Below, one piece after another: positions 9,032 to 16,993 of a stretch of DNA of 64,000 nt. Within the stretch, counting starts at the first letter, position 1. Each line of letters begins with the position of its first letter. The notes below the pieces were generated by a model. It had not been told where the DNA came from. It was given only the letters and a program-made list of their open reading frames with translations, and made no database searches. The stretch is from Caballeronia cordobensis (GTDB taxonomy: Bacteria; Pseudomonadota; Gammaproteobacteria; Burkholderiales; Burkholderiaceae), in NCBI RefSeq assembly GCF_001544575.2, contig NZ_FCNY02000002.1:496001-560000 (forward strand), read 5' to 3'. The position numbers and the translations under genes were made by a program.

Positions 9032-9273
9032 GTATTTCTCCTGGATGAAGACGGCGGGGTGCGCGCCCGCCTGCGTGCCACGCGGCTCGAATGTGAGGCG
9101 CAACGCGCGGGATTGCAAGCGCGCAGTGCGACGACGCGCGCACCGGGTTTACCCGCTCATTAGATCATGCCGCGACTTAATCGGGACTTAATGAAGGTTA
9201 AGGAGTGTAACGACATGGACGTGCGATGCCGCGACGCGTCCCGCCGATGGCGTGAAGCACGGATGCGCGGCGG

Positions 9274-9681
9274 TCAGCGTCCGGAACGCGTGCCGTCGGT
9301 GAGCGAGGCGTCGTCGCCAGGATCGGTGTCGTGCTCGACTTCTTCTTCGGATGCAGCCGGCGCGGGATGCGAACGTGGCAAGCTGCGCGCCTGCGCGGCC
9401 CGCTTGGTCGCGCTCGCCGCCGCCTCGCGGGCTTCGCGCGCCGCGGCTTTCGCGGCGACGCTCTTGAGCGCGGCATTGAGCGCATCGGGTGCTTTCGGCG
9501 CGCGCAGGCGGTCGACGATGCCGGCCACCTTGATCTGCTCGCTCGTCGCGTTGAAGTTGAGCACCGCGCGCCGCATGAGTTCGCTCACGCTGATGCCGAG
9601 CGTGTCCGCCGTCTGGCTGATGGCCATCTTCTGCGCGGGAGTCACGAAAACAACGATGCGTTCGCTGGGTTTGGTCGTCAT
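9274..9681 (-). CDS. Putative ribbon-helix-helix-type small regulator
   Basis: A 135-residue protein whose first 60 residues (SERIVVFVTPAQKMAISQTADTLGISVSELMRRAVLNF) resemble the strand-helix-helix of ribbon-helix-helix DNA-binding proteins and mobilisation accessory proteins. A long Ala/Arg-rich helix (about residues 75-100) and an acidic tail follow. The upstream MMNRSRDRR extension is possible; I chose the ATG at MTTKPSER because the conserved-looking part begins there, although no strong ribosome-binding site distinguishes the two. It is alone on its strand. A DNA-binding role is inferred from the pattern, with no target known. Confidence 0.6.
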   Translation of the reverse strand: MTTKPSERIVVFVTPAQKMAISQTADTLGISVSELMRRAVLNFNATSEQIKVAGIVDRLRAPKAPDALNAALKSVAAKAAAREAREAAASATKRAAQARSLPRSHPAPAASEEEVEHDTDPGDDASLTDGTRSGR

Positions 9682-10167
9682 GAGCGGCTCGCAAACAGTA
9701 AGGCGATCGTAACGGCGATCGCGACTTCGGTTCATCAAACAACGGCACGACAGCGCAACGGCGGGCTCTCGCGGTGTGGCCGGGAACCTGCGATCCGTTC
9801 ATCCATCATATCGGTTTGTGCGCGGACGTGGGTGTGGCCCACCCCGCATCACGCGCGATGAGCGTCGCGCAAAAAAGGCGCGCGTTCAACGACTTGGGTA
9901 TTTTCTCATACGGTTGTCCACAAGGCTCTCAACACTTTCTGTGGGTAACTCCTCGAATCATGCCGATTCCGCCGCCGCGCGTCATTTACTTACAAAAAAT
10001 CTCCGGCGGTTTTGTAGTGGCGCCCCCGAATTCTTTAAAATGGCCTGTTACGCTCGGTGTAAGCCGGCCCGCTCATTTGCTCGTCCCGTCTTTGCAGTAG
10101 CGCCACGCACACGGCGCATCGCAGCGCGGCAGCGCGCGCGCTTCACGGCGCGCCAACGAACCCAGTC
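9682..10167. other. Intergenic region before the penicillin-binding protein, with two DnaA-box-like sites
   Basis: No gene is supported here. The region is AT-richer than its surroundings. TTGTCCACA at 9914-9922 and, inverted, TGTGGGTAA at 9940-9948 each differ by one base from the DnaA box TTATCCACA. The promoter of the downstream gene is probably within 10000-10150, but I see no unambiguous -35/-10 pair. Confidence 0.4.
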
Positions 10168-12729
10168 ATGCCTATCATCAAACGACCCGACTCATCGAGA
10201 TCCTCGCGACACGATCGCGAACCCCGCTGGAACAGCCTCAACGATGCCAGGCACGCTGACGGCGGCGGACGCGATGGCAATGGCGGCAACGGCCGCGGCG
10301 GTCGCAATGGCGGCAACGGTCGTCATGACCGCAACGACAGAAACGATCGCAACCGCCGCTCGCCGTGGGCGCGCATCGCGCTATGGTTCGGCGGCATCGC
10401 GGCCATCGGCGCGGTGGTCGGCGCGCTCATCGTCGGGTACGCGCTCGTCGTCATGGAGCCGAATCTGCCGTCGCTCAACGCGCTGATCGACTATCGGCCC
10501 AAGGTGCCGCTGCGCGTCTATACCGCCGACCACGTGCTGATCGGCGAATTCGGCGAAGAGCGCCGCAGTCTCGTGCGCTTTCAGGACATCCCCGATCAGA
10601 TGAAGAAGGCCGTGCTCGCGATCGAGGACTACCGCTTTTATGATCACGGCGGCGTGGACTTCATCGGCATCCTGCGCGCGGGCGTGACCGACCTCATGCA
10701 CGGCGGCGCATCGCAGGGCGCGAGCACGATCACGATGCAGGTCGCGCGCAACTTCTTCCTCTCGAGCGAGAAGACCTATACGCGCAAGGTCTACGAGATG
10801 CTGCTCGCCTACAAAATCGAGCGCGCGCTCACCAAAGACCAGATTCTCGAGCTGTACATGAACCAGATTTATCTGGGCGAGCGCGCGTACGGCTTTTCGG
10901 CCGCGGCGCGCGTGTACTTCGGCAAGGATCTGAAGGACATCACGCTTGCCGAGGCGGCGATGCTCGCGGGCCTGCCGAAAGCGCCGTCCGCGTATAACCC
11001 GGTCGTCAATCCGAAGCGCGCGAAGGTGCGTCAGCAATACATCCTGAAGCGCATGCTGGATCTGAACTTCATCACGCGCGCACAGTACGATCAGGCCGCC
11101 GCGGAAGAAATCCATACGAAGTCGGGCGGCACCGAATACGGCGTGCATGCCGAGTACGTCGCCGAAATGGTGCGGCAGATGATGTACGCGCAGTACAAGG
11201 AAGAGGCCTACACGCGCGGCCTCACGGTAACGACGACGATCGATTCCGCCGATCAGGACGCGGCGTACAAAGCCGTGCGCAAGGGCGTGATGGATTACGA
11301 GCGGCGTCACGGCTATCGCGGGCCGGAGGGCAGCATCAGCTTGCCGTCGAATGCGGACGACCGCGCCGAGGCGATCGAAGACGCGCTGGTCGATCATCCC
11401 GACAACGGCGAGCTCGTTTCGGCGGTCGTCACGGCTGCGAGCCCGAAGCAGGTGACGGCGCAGTTCGTCGGCGGCGATACGGCCAACGTTTCGGGCGAAG
11501 GCCTGCGCTTCGCGGCGGCGGGGCTGCGCAGCAACGCGTCGAAGGCGCTTGCGATCAAGCCGGGCTCGATCGTGCGCCTCACGCAGGACGCCAAGGGCAA
11601 CTGGCAGATCACGCAACTTCCGCAGGTCGAAGGCGCGCTCGTGTCGATGACGCCGCAGGACGGCGCGATTCGCGCGCTCGTCGGCGGTTTCGACTTCAAC
11701 AAGAACAAGTTCAATCACGTGACGCAGGCATGGCGTCAGCCGGGTTCGAGTTTCAAGCCGTTCATCTATTCGGCCGCGCTCGACAAGGGCATCGGACCCG
11801 CGACCATCATCAACGATGCGCCGCTGTACTTCCCGGCGGCGGGCGGCGGCGACGCATGGGAGCCGAAGGACGACGACCAGCCCGACGGCCCGATGTCGAT
11901 GCGCACCGGTCTGCAGAAGTCGAAGAACCTCGTGTCGATCCGCATCCTGTCGTATATCGGCACGAACTACGCGCAGGACTTCGTCACGCAGAAGTTTGGC
12001 TTCGACAAGGACAAGACGCCGCCTTATCTGCCGCTTGCGCTCGGCGCCGGGCTCGTCACGCCGTTGCAGCTTTCGGGCGCGTATTCGGTGTTCGCGAACG
12101 GCGGCTATCGCATCAATCCGTATCTGATCGCCGATGTCGCCGATGCGCGCGGCAGCGTGATCTCGCGCGCGAGTCCGCTTATCGCCGGCAGCAACGCGCC
12201 GCAGACGCTGGAGCCGCGCAACGCGTACATCATGAACAGCCTGCTGCATACGGTCGCGTCGCAGGGCACGGGTTCGGGCACCAACGTGCTCAAGCGCAAC
12301 GACCTGCAAGGCAAGACCGGCACGACCAACGACGCGAAAGACGGCTGGTTCGCGGGTTATCAGAAGCAGCTCGTCGCGGTGGCGTGGATGGGTTACGACC
12401 AGCCGAAGACGCTCGGCAGCCGCGAGTTCGGCGCGCAGTTGGCGTTGCCGATCTGGGTCGAGTACATGGGACGCGCGCTGCGTGGCATTCCGCAGGAGCA
12501 GATGGCCAAGCCCGACGGCATCACGACCGTCGACGGCGAACTGTTCTACGCGGACCGCACGCCGGGCGCGGGCTTCGTCGCGAGCATCGGGCTGGATAAC
12601 ACCAATCCGATGGCGGGCGACGCCACCACGATGGGCGGCGTCGGTCCGGCGGGCATGCAGGCGCCGCCCGCGCCGCCAGTCACGACCGACGAGCGCAAGC
12701 AGATCATGGATCTGTTCAGCAAGCACTGA
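10168..12729 (+). CDS. mrcA: Class A penicillin-binding protein (PBP1A type)
   Basis: This bifunctional enzyme polymerises glycan strands and cross-links stem peptides of peptidoglycan at the outer face of the inner membrane. The 853 residues comprise a cytoplasmic tail, a membrane helix at about 72-95, a glycosyltransferase domain with the EDYRFYDHGG motif (catalytic Glu153), an OB-like insert, and a transpeptidase domain with SSFK (nucleophile Ser527), SKN (585-587) and KTGT (716-719). Unusual is the cytoplasmic tail, about 70 residues dominated by Gly, Asn, Arg and Asp, encoded partly by a 27-base near-repeat. The gene is isolated, away from pil or shikimate genes, so it may be a second PBP1A-type copy; that cannot be decided from this window. 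Confidence 0.93.
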   Translation: MPIIKRPDSSRSSRHDREPRWNSLNDARHADGGGRDGNGGNGRGGRNGGNGRHDRNDRNDRNRRSPWARIALWFGGIAAIGAVVGALIVGYALVVMEPNLPSLNALIDYRPKVPLRVYTADHVLIGEFGEERRSLVRFQDIPDQMKKAVLAIEDYRFYDHGGVDFIGILRAGVTDLMHGGASQGASTITMQVARNFFLSSEKTYTRKVYEMLLAYKIERALTKDQILELYMNQIYLGERAYGFSAAARVYFGKDLKDITLAEAAMLAGLPKAPSAYNPVVNPKRAKVRQQYILKRMLDLNFITRAQYDQAAAEEIHTKSGGTEYGVHAEYVAEMVRQMMYAQYKEEAYTRGLTVTTTIDSADQDAAYKAVRKGVMDYERRHGYRGPEGSISLPSNADDRAEAIEDALVDHPDNGELVSAVVTAASPKQVTAQFVGGDTANVSGEGLRFAAAGLRSNASKALAIKPGSIVRLTQDAKGNWQITQLPQVEGALVSMTPQDGAIRALVGGFDFNKNKFNHVTQAWRQPGSSFKPFIYSAALDKGIGPATIINDAPLYFPAAGGGDAWEPKDDDQPDGPMSMRTGLQKSKNLVSIRILSYIGTNYAQDFVTQKFGFDKDKTPPYLPLALGAGLVTPLQLSGAYSVFANGGYRINPYLIADVADARGSVISRASPLIAGSNAPQTLEPRNAYIMNSLLHTVASQGTGSGTNVLKRNDLQGKTGTTNDAKDGWFAGYQKQLVAVAWMGYDQPKTLGSREFGAQLALPIWVEYMGRALRGIPQEQMAKPDGITTVDGELFYADRTPGAGFVASIGLDNTNPMAGDATTMGGVGPAGMQAPPAPPVTTDERKQIMDLFSKH
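10278..10319 (+). repeat. Short in-gene direct repeat encoding the Gly/Asn tail
   Basis: CAATGGCGGCAACGG occurs at 10278-10292 and again at 10305-10319, a 27-base period that encodes NGGNGRGGR-like units in the cytoplasmic tail of the penicillin-binding protein. Confidence 0.8.
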
Positions 12730-12756
12730 CGGTCTGCTTGTCGTCGAGCGCAAAAA

Positions 12757-12786
12757 AAGCGCGCCGGGTGTGAGCCCGGCGCGCTT
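12757..12786. terminator. Strong intrinsic terminator after the penicillin-binding protein gene
   Basis: AAGCGCGCCGGG and CCCGGCGCGCTT form a perfect twelve-base-pair stem with a six-base loop between two convergent genes. A-rich sequence on the left and a short T run on the right allow use on either strand. Confidence 0.85.
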
Positions 12787-12804
12787 CGCTTTTGGGGATG
12801 ACGT

Positions 12805-13236
12805 TTATTGACCGACCGTCGCCGCCGATTTCACCGCGCAGTTCACGTCGAGCGTGGATTTGTCCGCGAACGTGAGGGTGAGGGGAATCGTCGAGCCGAC
12901 CTTGAGCGGCTTGCCCGGTTCTTCGAGCATCAGGTGATAGCCCTTCGGCGCGAAACTCAGCGTGCCGTGCGCGGGCACATCGACGGATTCGACATGCGAC
13001 ATCGTCGCCGTGCCGTTCTTGGTTTCCGACTTGTGCATCATCGCCATGCCGAACGCGGGCGTTGCGGCGGCGGTGATCGTGACGGGCTTGTCGCCGTTGT
13101 TCGCGACGGTGAAGTAGCCCGACGAAGGCAGATTCGGCGGCATCGCACGAACCCAGCAGTCGCGGGCTTCGAGCGACGCGGCCTGAGCGAAGGAAGCGCA
13201 GGCGAGCGCGCTTGCGAGTACAGCGATCTTTTTCAT
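12805..13236 (-). CDS. Periplasmic copper chaperone PCu(A)C
   Basis: A 143-residue secreted protein of the PCu(A)C family (DUF461), which binds Cu(I) in the periplasm and helps metallate cytochrome oxidase. The signal peptide is [19 protein letters not shown]. The copper-site pattern is visible: AMMHKSE in the middle and GYHLML further on, supplying the Met and His ligands. It is the last gene of a three-gene minus-strand operon after DUF2946 and CopC, only seven bases from copC, which fits a joint periplasmic copper role. Confidence 0.92.
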   Translation of the reverse strand: MKKIAVLASALACASFAQAASLEARDCWVRAMPPNLPSSGYFTVANNGDKPVTITAAATPAFGMAMMHKSETKNGTATMSHVESVDVPAHGTLSFAPKGYHLMLEEPGKPLKVGSTIPLTLTFADKSTLDVNCAVKSAATVGQ

Positions 13237-13243
13237 TCTGTTC

Positions 13244-13606
13244 TCACTTGACGGTGAAGTTGTAGTGACCTTGCGTGCGATGCCCGTCCGCCGCGACCGC
13301 GGTCCATTGCACCTTGTAGACGCCCGGGGCGAGATCGCCGAGCGCGACGCTCATGTGCTTCTTGTCGTTGGCGTCGACGATGGATTTCGCCGTGTTGACC
13401 TGCGTGCCCTGAGCATTGGTGACGATGAGCTTGCTGAAGGTCGGTTCGAGCGCCTCGCCGAAGTCGATCGCGACTTCATGCGGCGCGCCGACGGTCGCAC
13501 CGGGGCCGGGGTTCTGAATCTTCGGCAACGCATGCGCGAACGCGAGTTGCGCCGAGCCGATGAATGCGAGGGCGAGCGCGCCGCGCATGATCGATGATGA
13601 AAGCAT
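13244..13606 (-). CDS. copC: Periplasmic copper-binding protein CopC
   Basis: A 120-residue CopC protein with a signal peptide ending AFA before the mature N-terminal His (HALPKIQNP). In CopC proteins this N-terminal His takes part in the Cu(II) site, together with residues in the C-terminal part (here [14 protein letters not shown]). The strands [15 protein letters not shown] and [15 protein letters not shown] are typical of the beta-barrel fold. Its usual partner, the membrane protein CopD, is absent; a PCu(A)C gene follows instead. Confidence 0.92.
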   Translation of the reverse strand: MLSSSIMRGALALAFIGSAQLAFAHALPKIQNPGPGATVGAPHEVAIDFGEALEPTFSKLIVTNAQGTQVNTAKSIVDANDKKHMSVALGDLAPGVYKVQWTAVAADGHRTQGHYNFTVK

Positions 13607-13693
13607 GATGTGTCCTTGCGTGCCCGAAGCCGTTCGGTCATCGAGCGATGTGTGCGAGAGAGCAAATGGAAGGCGTGCGTGCGCCTGCGCAAC

Positions 13694-14041
13694 TCAGGCG
13701 ACAGCGGGCGGGGCGCGCGGTTGCGCAAAGGCGAGCCACGCGCGACGCGGCGCGTCGGCGCGCAAGGGCGCAGTGAAAACCTCGCGCGGCGAGAATGTGA
13801 AGCCGGCTGTATCGAGAGACGAGGGCGGTGTGGGCGCGTGCGCGATGAGGTCGCAGTAGTCGCATGCCCGCAGATGATCGGCGACGCCGTGTTGCGCATG
13901 CTGCGGCGCTTGTGCATTCGTCGCGCATACCGAAGCAAGCAGCGATTCGATGCGTGCATGTTCGAGCGTCTGCGATGCGGCGGGCGCGAGCGAAAGCAGC
14001 AGCATCGCGCATAGTGCCGCGAACCCGCCGATCTTCTTCAT
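13694..14041 (-). CDS. DUF2946 family exported protein
   Basis: A 115-residue protein with an N-terminal signal or anchor (MKKIGGFAALCAMLLLSLAPAAS) and the Cys/His arrangement ACDYCDLIAH typical of DUF2946 proteins, which often lie beside copper genes. The start behind GGAGCATC is preferred over an ATG eight codons upstream. As first gene of the operon with copC and the PCu(A)C gene it probably acts in periplasmic copper handling. The CxxC motif could bind metal, but no biochemical role is established that I know of. Confidence 0.8.
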   Translation of the reverse strand: MKKIGGFAALCAMLLLSLAPAASQTLEHARIESLLASVCATNAQAPQHAQHGVADHLRACDYCDLIAHAPTPPSSLDTAGFTFSPREVFTAPLRADAPRRAWLAFAQPRAPPAVA

Positions 14042-14188
14042 GATGCTCCGACGCAAGTGCTGCATGCCGCGCTCGATACGATGATGAACAAACGATTATG
14101 CCACGCGTGTTTCGATGCACTTCGACGCGCAGCGCGATGCTTCGACGCAGCCTCACTATCTTTTCTTCGCTTCGAAGCAAACGAGGCA

Positions 14189-14217
14189 TTGCGCCCAACT
14201 AAGTGATGGCTTATAAT
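14189..14217 (+). promoter_or_regulatory. Sigma-70-type promoter of tRNA-fMet
   Basis: TTGCGC at 14189-14194 and a consensus TATAAT at 14212-14217 are separated by 17 bases. The tRNA begins 15 bases after the -10 box. Confidence 0.75.
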
Positions 14218-14232
14218 CTTTTCTTCGACGGA

Positions 14233-14309
<77 letters not shown>

Positions 14310-14320
14310 AAGAATTCAGA

Positions 14321-14350
14321 GGGCTACCGTGTTTTCGCGGTAGCCCTTTT
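14321..14350 (+). terminator. Intrinsic terminator of tRNA-fMet
   Basis: GGGCTACCG and CGGTAGCCC form a nine-base-pair stem with an eight-base loop, followed by TTTT. Confidence 0.85.
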
Positions 14351-14553
14351 CACTTTTCTGGTCTCCTGCAAACGCTGTATCACCCGCCGCGAGCGACTCG
14401 CCACGGGACTGGACAGCCATTCCTGCCTTTTCACCCCGCGCACCTTCTTTCGCTGGGGGCCTCCGCGTCAAATTTCGTGGCTTTAAACGATAGCTGCGAA
14501 CGATCGTTTTACGGCCCGATAGGATTGGCACTCCTATTCAAACTGGAGGTGAC

Positions 14554-15558
14554 ATGGCGTTTCCCAAATGGGGCCGCTCGTTCAATGCGCTGTATGTGCC
14601 GCTGTCAGGCGGCTTCGGCTGGCAATGCACGCTGATGACTCGACGCGAATTTCATCAGATTGACTGGTATATGTGGCGGACTCACCCATACGGAGATCTG
14701 TCCTACGAAGAGCGCAGCGATAAGGAGAAAGAGCAGGAGAGACAGATCGCGCAGGATCGGCGCGATTTCGACCGGCTGTTTCGGCCGCGTATCGATCGAC
14801 GCAGCATTTACCTGAGTACTGAATTCCGCCAGTATGTCCATTTTATCCGTCATGAATTGCGGATATCGAGTCGCGACCTACCTGTCGATGGTGACGGCAT
14901 CACGCGCGTGTTGCGCCGCGCGGTTCAGGATGGCCGTCTCGTGCCTGCGATTAATCGCAAACGATTCTGGTGGAGCGGGCAAGAGGTGTACAAGTGGTAT
15001 GCGCCACAATCCTGGCCGAAACCGGGCGCCGGCGTCAGCTTCAGAGCCAAGAGCGACGCGCTCTCGGACTTACGCGAAGTCGCGGCATTGAAGCGCGTCG
15101 ATGGCAAATCGGGCTTCGGTTCCGTGCACGATTTCGCATCCGGCGCGAGTGACGCAATCAGTCATAGCGGAGCCACTCGCGGCGGTAGCGGTTTCGATTG
15201 GCCAGGCGTTGCCGAAGCAGTGGTCGGAGCCGTGCTCAGTGATTCGGGTTCGGACGACGACAGCGGCGGCGACTCGATGCTCGAAAGCTTCGACGGAATT
15301 GACGACGGCGACAGCGGTTCGCTGCTAGGCGATGCGCAGCCGTTTGAATACCATCCGGACGGGTTATTAGATCAGGGACAAGACGTCGCGGGGATCTTTC
15401 TGACACCAGCCGAAGAAGCTGAGTGCGAACTCGGATACGACTTAGATATGGCCGAGTGTAGCGCCTACGCCGCAATGGACAAGAGATACTGGAGCGTCTG
15501 CAAAGAAAGGGCTATGCAGCGATATTCAAACTGTCTTAGAGGGAGGGCCGTGGGATGA
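14554..15558 (+). CDS. Unrecognised effector-like protein with a C-x10-C-x13-C-x10-C end
   Basis: I do not recognise the 334-residue product as a whole. Three parts can be seen. Residues 1-165 are rich in Trp, Tyr, Arg and charged residues, with no signal peptide. Residues 166-285 are a low-complexity Ser/Asp/Gly linker with an acidic core (SDSGSDDDSGGD). Residues 286-330 are a compact helical end with cysteines at 291, 302, 316 and 327, spaced C-x10-C-x13-C-x10-C, ending ERAMQRYSNCLRG. Such regularly spaced cysteine pairs fit a disulphide-stapled helical hairpin. Endings of this kind occur, as I recall, in secreted effector or polymorphic-toxin-like proteins, so a secreted toxin is a reasonable but unproven guess. 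The stop overlaps the next start by ATGA, so the two are translationally coupled. GC is lower than in flanking core genes. Confidence 0.75.
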   Translation: MAFPKWGRSFNALYVPLSGGFGWQCTLMTRREFHQIDWYMWRTHPYGDLSYEERSDKEKEQERQIAQDRRDFDRLFRPRIDRRSIYLSTEFRQYVHFIRHELRISSRDLPVDGDGITRVLRRAVQDGRLVPAINRKRFWWSGQEVYKWYAPQSWPKPGAGVSFRAKSDALSDLREVAALKRVDGKSGFGSVHDFASGASDAISHSGATRGGSGFDWPGVAEAVVGAVLSDSGSDDDSGGDSMLESFDGIDDGDSGSLLGDAQPFEYHPDGLLDQGQDVAGIFLTPAEEAECELGYDLDMAECSAYAAMDKRYWSVCKERAMQRYSNCLRGRAVG

Positions 15559-15815
15559 AAACAAAACCGCGCTGTGTCGTTATTGCTTACGACGAGGATA
15601 ACAACCAGATCGAAACCTGCACTGTTGATCGCGCGGCCATCGAACATTTGCGAGCCGCCTCAATGGTGATGCCGTGGTCCATTGCCGAACACGGCGGAAA
15701 GCTGGATGACGAATTCGCCCGTAAATTAGGGGGAGCGTCATTGCTTCTACTCGCGATTCAGCAACCGGCGCTCAAATCGTATATAGCGGTGACGAAAGAA
15801 AGGGAGGACGGCTAG
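15555..15815 (+). CDS. Unrecognised small protein coupled to the Cys-motif gene
   Basis: An 86-residue cytoplasmic-looking protein (start MKTKPRCVVIAYDED) without signal peptide or membrane segment, with the later stretch EFARKLGGASLLLLAIQQP. It overlaps the stop of the preceding gene by four bases, as toxin-immunity or subunit pairs do. Its size and position would suit an immunity protein if the upstream gene is a toxin; that is inference only. I know no homologue. Confidence 0.7.
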   Translation: MKTKPRCVVIAYDEDNNQIETCTVDRAAIEHLRAASMVMPWSIAEHGGKLDDEFARKLGGASLLLLAIQQPALKSYIAVTKEREDG

Positions 15816-16024
15816 CCCCGCCACTTGAACGCTCCACCTATGCGCCGGGCGCATTGAGCGGCGATGTAACTGAGCTTGCAGCAAGCACAAATTTTGGTGC
15901 ATCGCCACGAAGCCGACACCTTCGACACCTTGCCGCCGAAGTCGCATTTGCACCGGTTCATGGCCGACTCGCACGTGGCCGCATCGCATGCGCATGTCAA
16001 AATCGCGAAGATGCGGCGCTGCAT
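15812..16024 (-). CDS. Possible 70-residue cysteine-rich small protein
   Basis: A minus-strand frame starting [14 protein letters not shown] encodes about 70 residues with ten cysteines (C-x-C, then C, C-x-C, C-x3-C-x-C-C, and a late C). The remaining residues are mostly Lys, Arg, Ala and Ser. Codons are predominantly GC-ending, as in a real gene. Its stop codon and that of the convergent 86-residue gene share one CTAG palindrome. A GGGTGGG sequence lies upstream of the chosen ATG. Starts further upstream would run into the start region of the divergent gene at 16074. Metal binding or multiple disulphides are possible; no family is recognised. Confidence 0.45.
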   Translation of the reverse strand: MQRRIFAILTCACDAATCESAMNRCKCDFGGKVSKVSASWRCTKICACCKLSYIAAQCARRIGGAFKWRG

Positions 16025-16073
16025 CCCCACGCGCCCACCCAATCCAGCTACACGCAAAAGGAGTCGCCCGCTC

Positions 16074-16571
16074 ATGGACATTCCACACGTTCTGCAGGCC
16101 ATCGCGCATCAGGAGCGCACGCTCGTGTTCCCGCAGTTCCATGCCGACCATGCATGGCAGATCGGCACGCAATTGCGCGAGATGGCGCTGGCGCGCGATG
16201 CGGCCGTCGTGATCGACGTGCGCACATTCGGCCGCAAGCTCTTTTATTTCGCGCTCGACGGCACCACGCCTGACAACGCGCGCTGGGTCGAGCGCAAGTC
16301 GCGCACCGTCGAGCATTTTCACCGCAGCTCGTATGCGCTCGGCCTCGCGCTGCAGCAGGCGGGCACGACGCTCGCCGAGAAGTACGGCCTTCAAACCGCC
16401 GAGTTCGCCACGCATGGCGGCGCGTTTCCGCTGCGCGTCGCAGGCGCGGGCGTGATCGGCTCGGTGGCGGTGTCGGGACTGCCGCAGCGCGACGATCATC
16501 AGATGGTCGTCGAGGCACTGTGCGCCGTGCTCGGCGAAAACTTCGGCAAGCTGTCGCTCGGACACGAGTGA
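16074..16571 (+). CDS. UPF0303 family (heme-degrading-domain-like) protein
   Basis: A 165-residue cytoplasmic protein of the UPF0303 family, related to the GlcG/HbpS fold that can bind heme or small ligands. Family-like segments are [42 protein letters not shown] and [25 protein letters not shown]. An AAAGGAG ribosome-binding site precedes this ATG; the longer open frame upstream has no coding character. It is followed on the same strand by an SMR transporter gene. The true function in bacteria is not settled. Confidence 0.88.
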   Translation: MDIPHVLQAIAHQERTLVFPQFHADHAWQIGTQLREMALARDAAVVIDVRTFGRKLFYFALDGTTPDNARWVERKSRTVEHFHRSSYALGLALQQAGTTLAEKYGLQTAEFATHGGAFPLRVAGAGVIGSVAVSGLPQRDDHQMVVEALCAVLGENFGKLSLGHE

Positions 16572-16583
16572 AGGCCATCGCTT

Positions 16584-16630
16584 CAAACGACAAGCGACAA
16601 ACGACGAACGACAAACGAACGAATACGACA
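16584..16630 (+). repeat. Short low-complexity tract of ACGACAAAC-like units
   Basis: Imperfect units resembling CGACAAACGA are repeated about five times just before the SMR gene. This looks like replication slippage in a leader region; no function is evident. Confidence 0.5.
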
Positions 16631-16635
16631 ACACG

Positions 16636-16974
16636 ATGCGCTCAACCGCTTATGTGCTCCTCGCCATCGCGATCGTCGCCGAAGTCATCGCGACGTCCGC
16701 GCTGCGCGCCTCCGATGGCTTCACGCGCGCGCTTCCCGCAGCCATTGTCGTGGTCGGATACGGGCTGTCGTTTTATCTGCTGTCGCTGACACTGCGCGCG
16801 CTGCCCGTCGGCATCGTGTATGCGGTGTGGTCGGGCGCGGGCATCGTGCTCATCACACTCGTCGCCGCGCTGCTCTTCAAGCAGACGCCCGATTTGCCCG
16901 CCATGTTCGGCATGGGCCTCATCGTCGCGGGCGTCGTCGTGCTCAATGCGTTCTCGAAAATGAGCGCGCACTGA
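16636..16974 (+). CDS. Small multidrug resistance (SMR/EmrE-type) transporter
   Basis: A 112-residue inner-membrane protein with four membrane helices, the size and layout of the SMR family. The essential membrane glutamate is in place (Glu16, in IAIVAEVIATSALR), and the third helix carries GIVYAVWSGAGIVLIT with the conserved Tyr and Trp. Such dimers exchange protons for cationic drugs, quaternary ammonium compounds or guanidinium; the subtype cannot be fixed from this alone. It lies 64 bases after the UPF0303 gene on the same strand. Confidence 0.93.
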   Translation: MRSTAYVLLAIAIVAEVIATSALRASDGFTRALPAAIVVVGYGLSFYLLSLTLRALPVGIVYAVWSGAGIVLITLVAALLFKQTPDLPAMFGMGLIVAGVVVLNAFSKMSAH

Positions 16975-16993
16975 AGGGCGCGCCCGATCGCGC

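Noticed and set aside
9914..9948. Chromosomal origin of replication
   Set aside because: Only two imperfect DnaA-like boxes, no dnaA, rpmH, parAB or iteron cluster nearby.
14351..14531. Minus-strand frame of about 70 codons between tRNA-fMet and the cassette
   Set aside because: It runs through the tRNA terminator hairpin and has no coding features; it is probably a chance frame.
15876..16073. N-terminal extension of the UPF0303 gene
   Set aside because: No family similarity before the ATG at 16074, and a clear AAAGGAG site lies directly in front of that ATG.
15816..16073. Attachment-site search after tRNA-fMet
   Set aside because: No copy of the tRNA 3' end was found in the gap, so an att site is not supported.
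16584..16630. CRISPR-like repeat tract
   Set aside because: Units are about ten bases, degenerate and without spacers.
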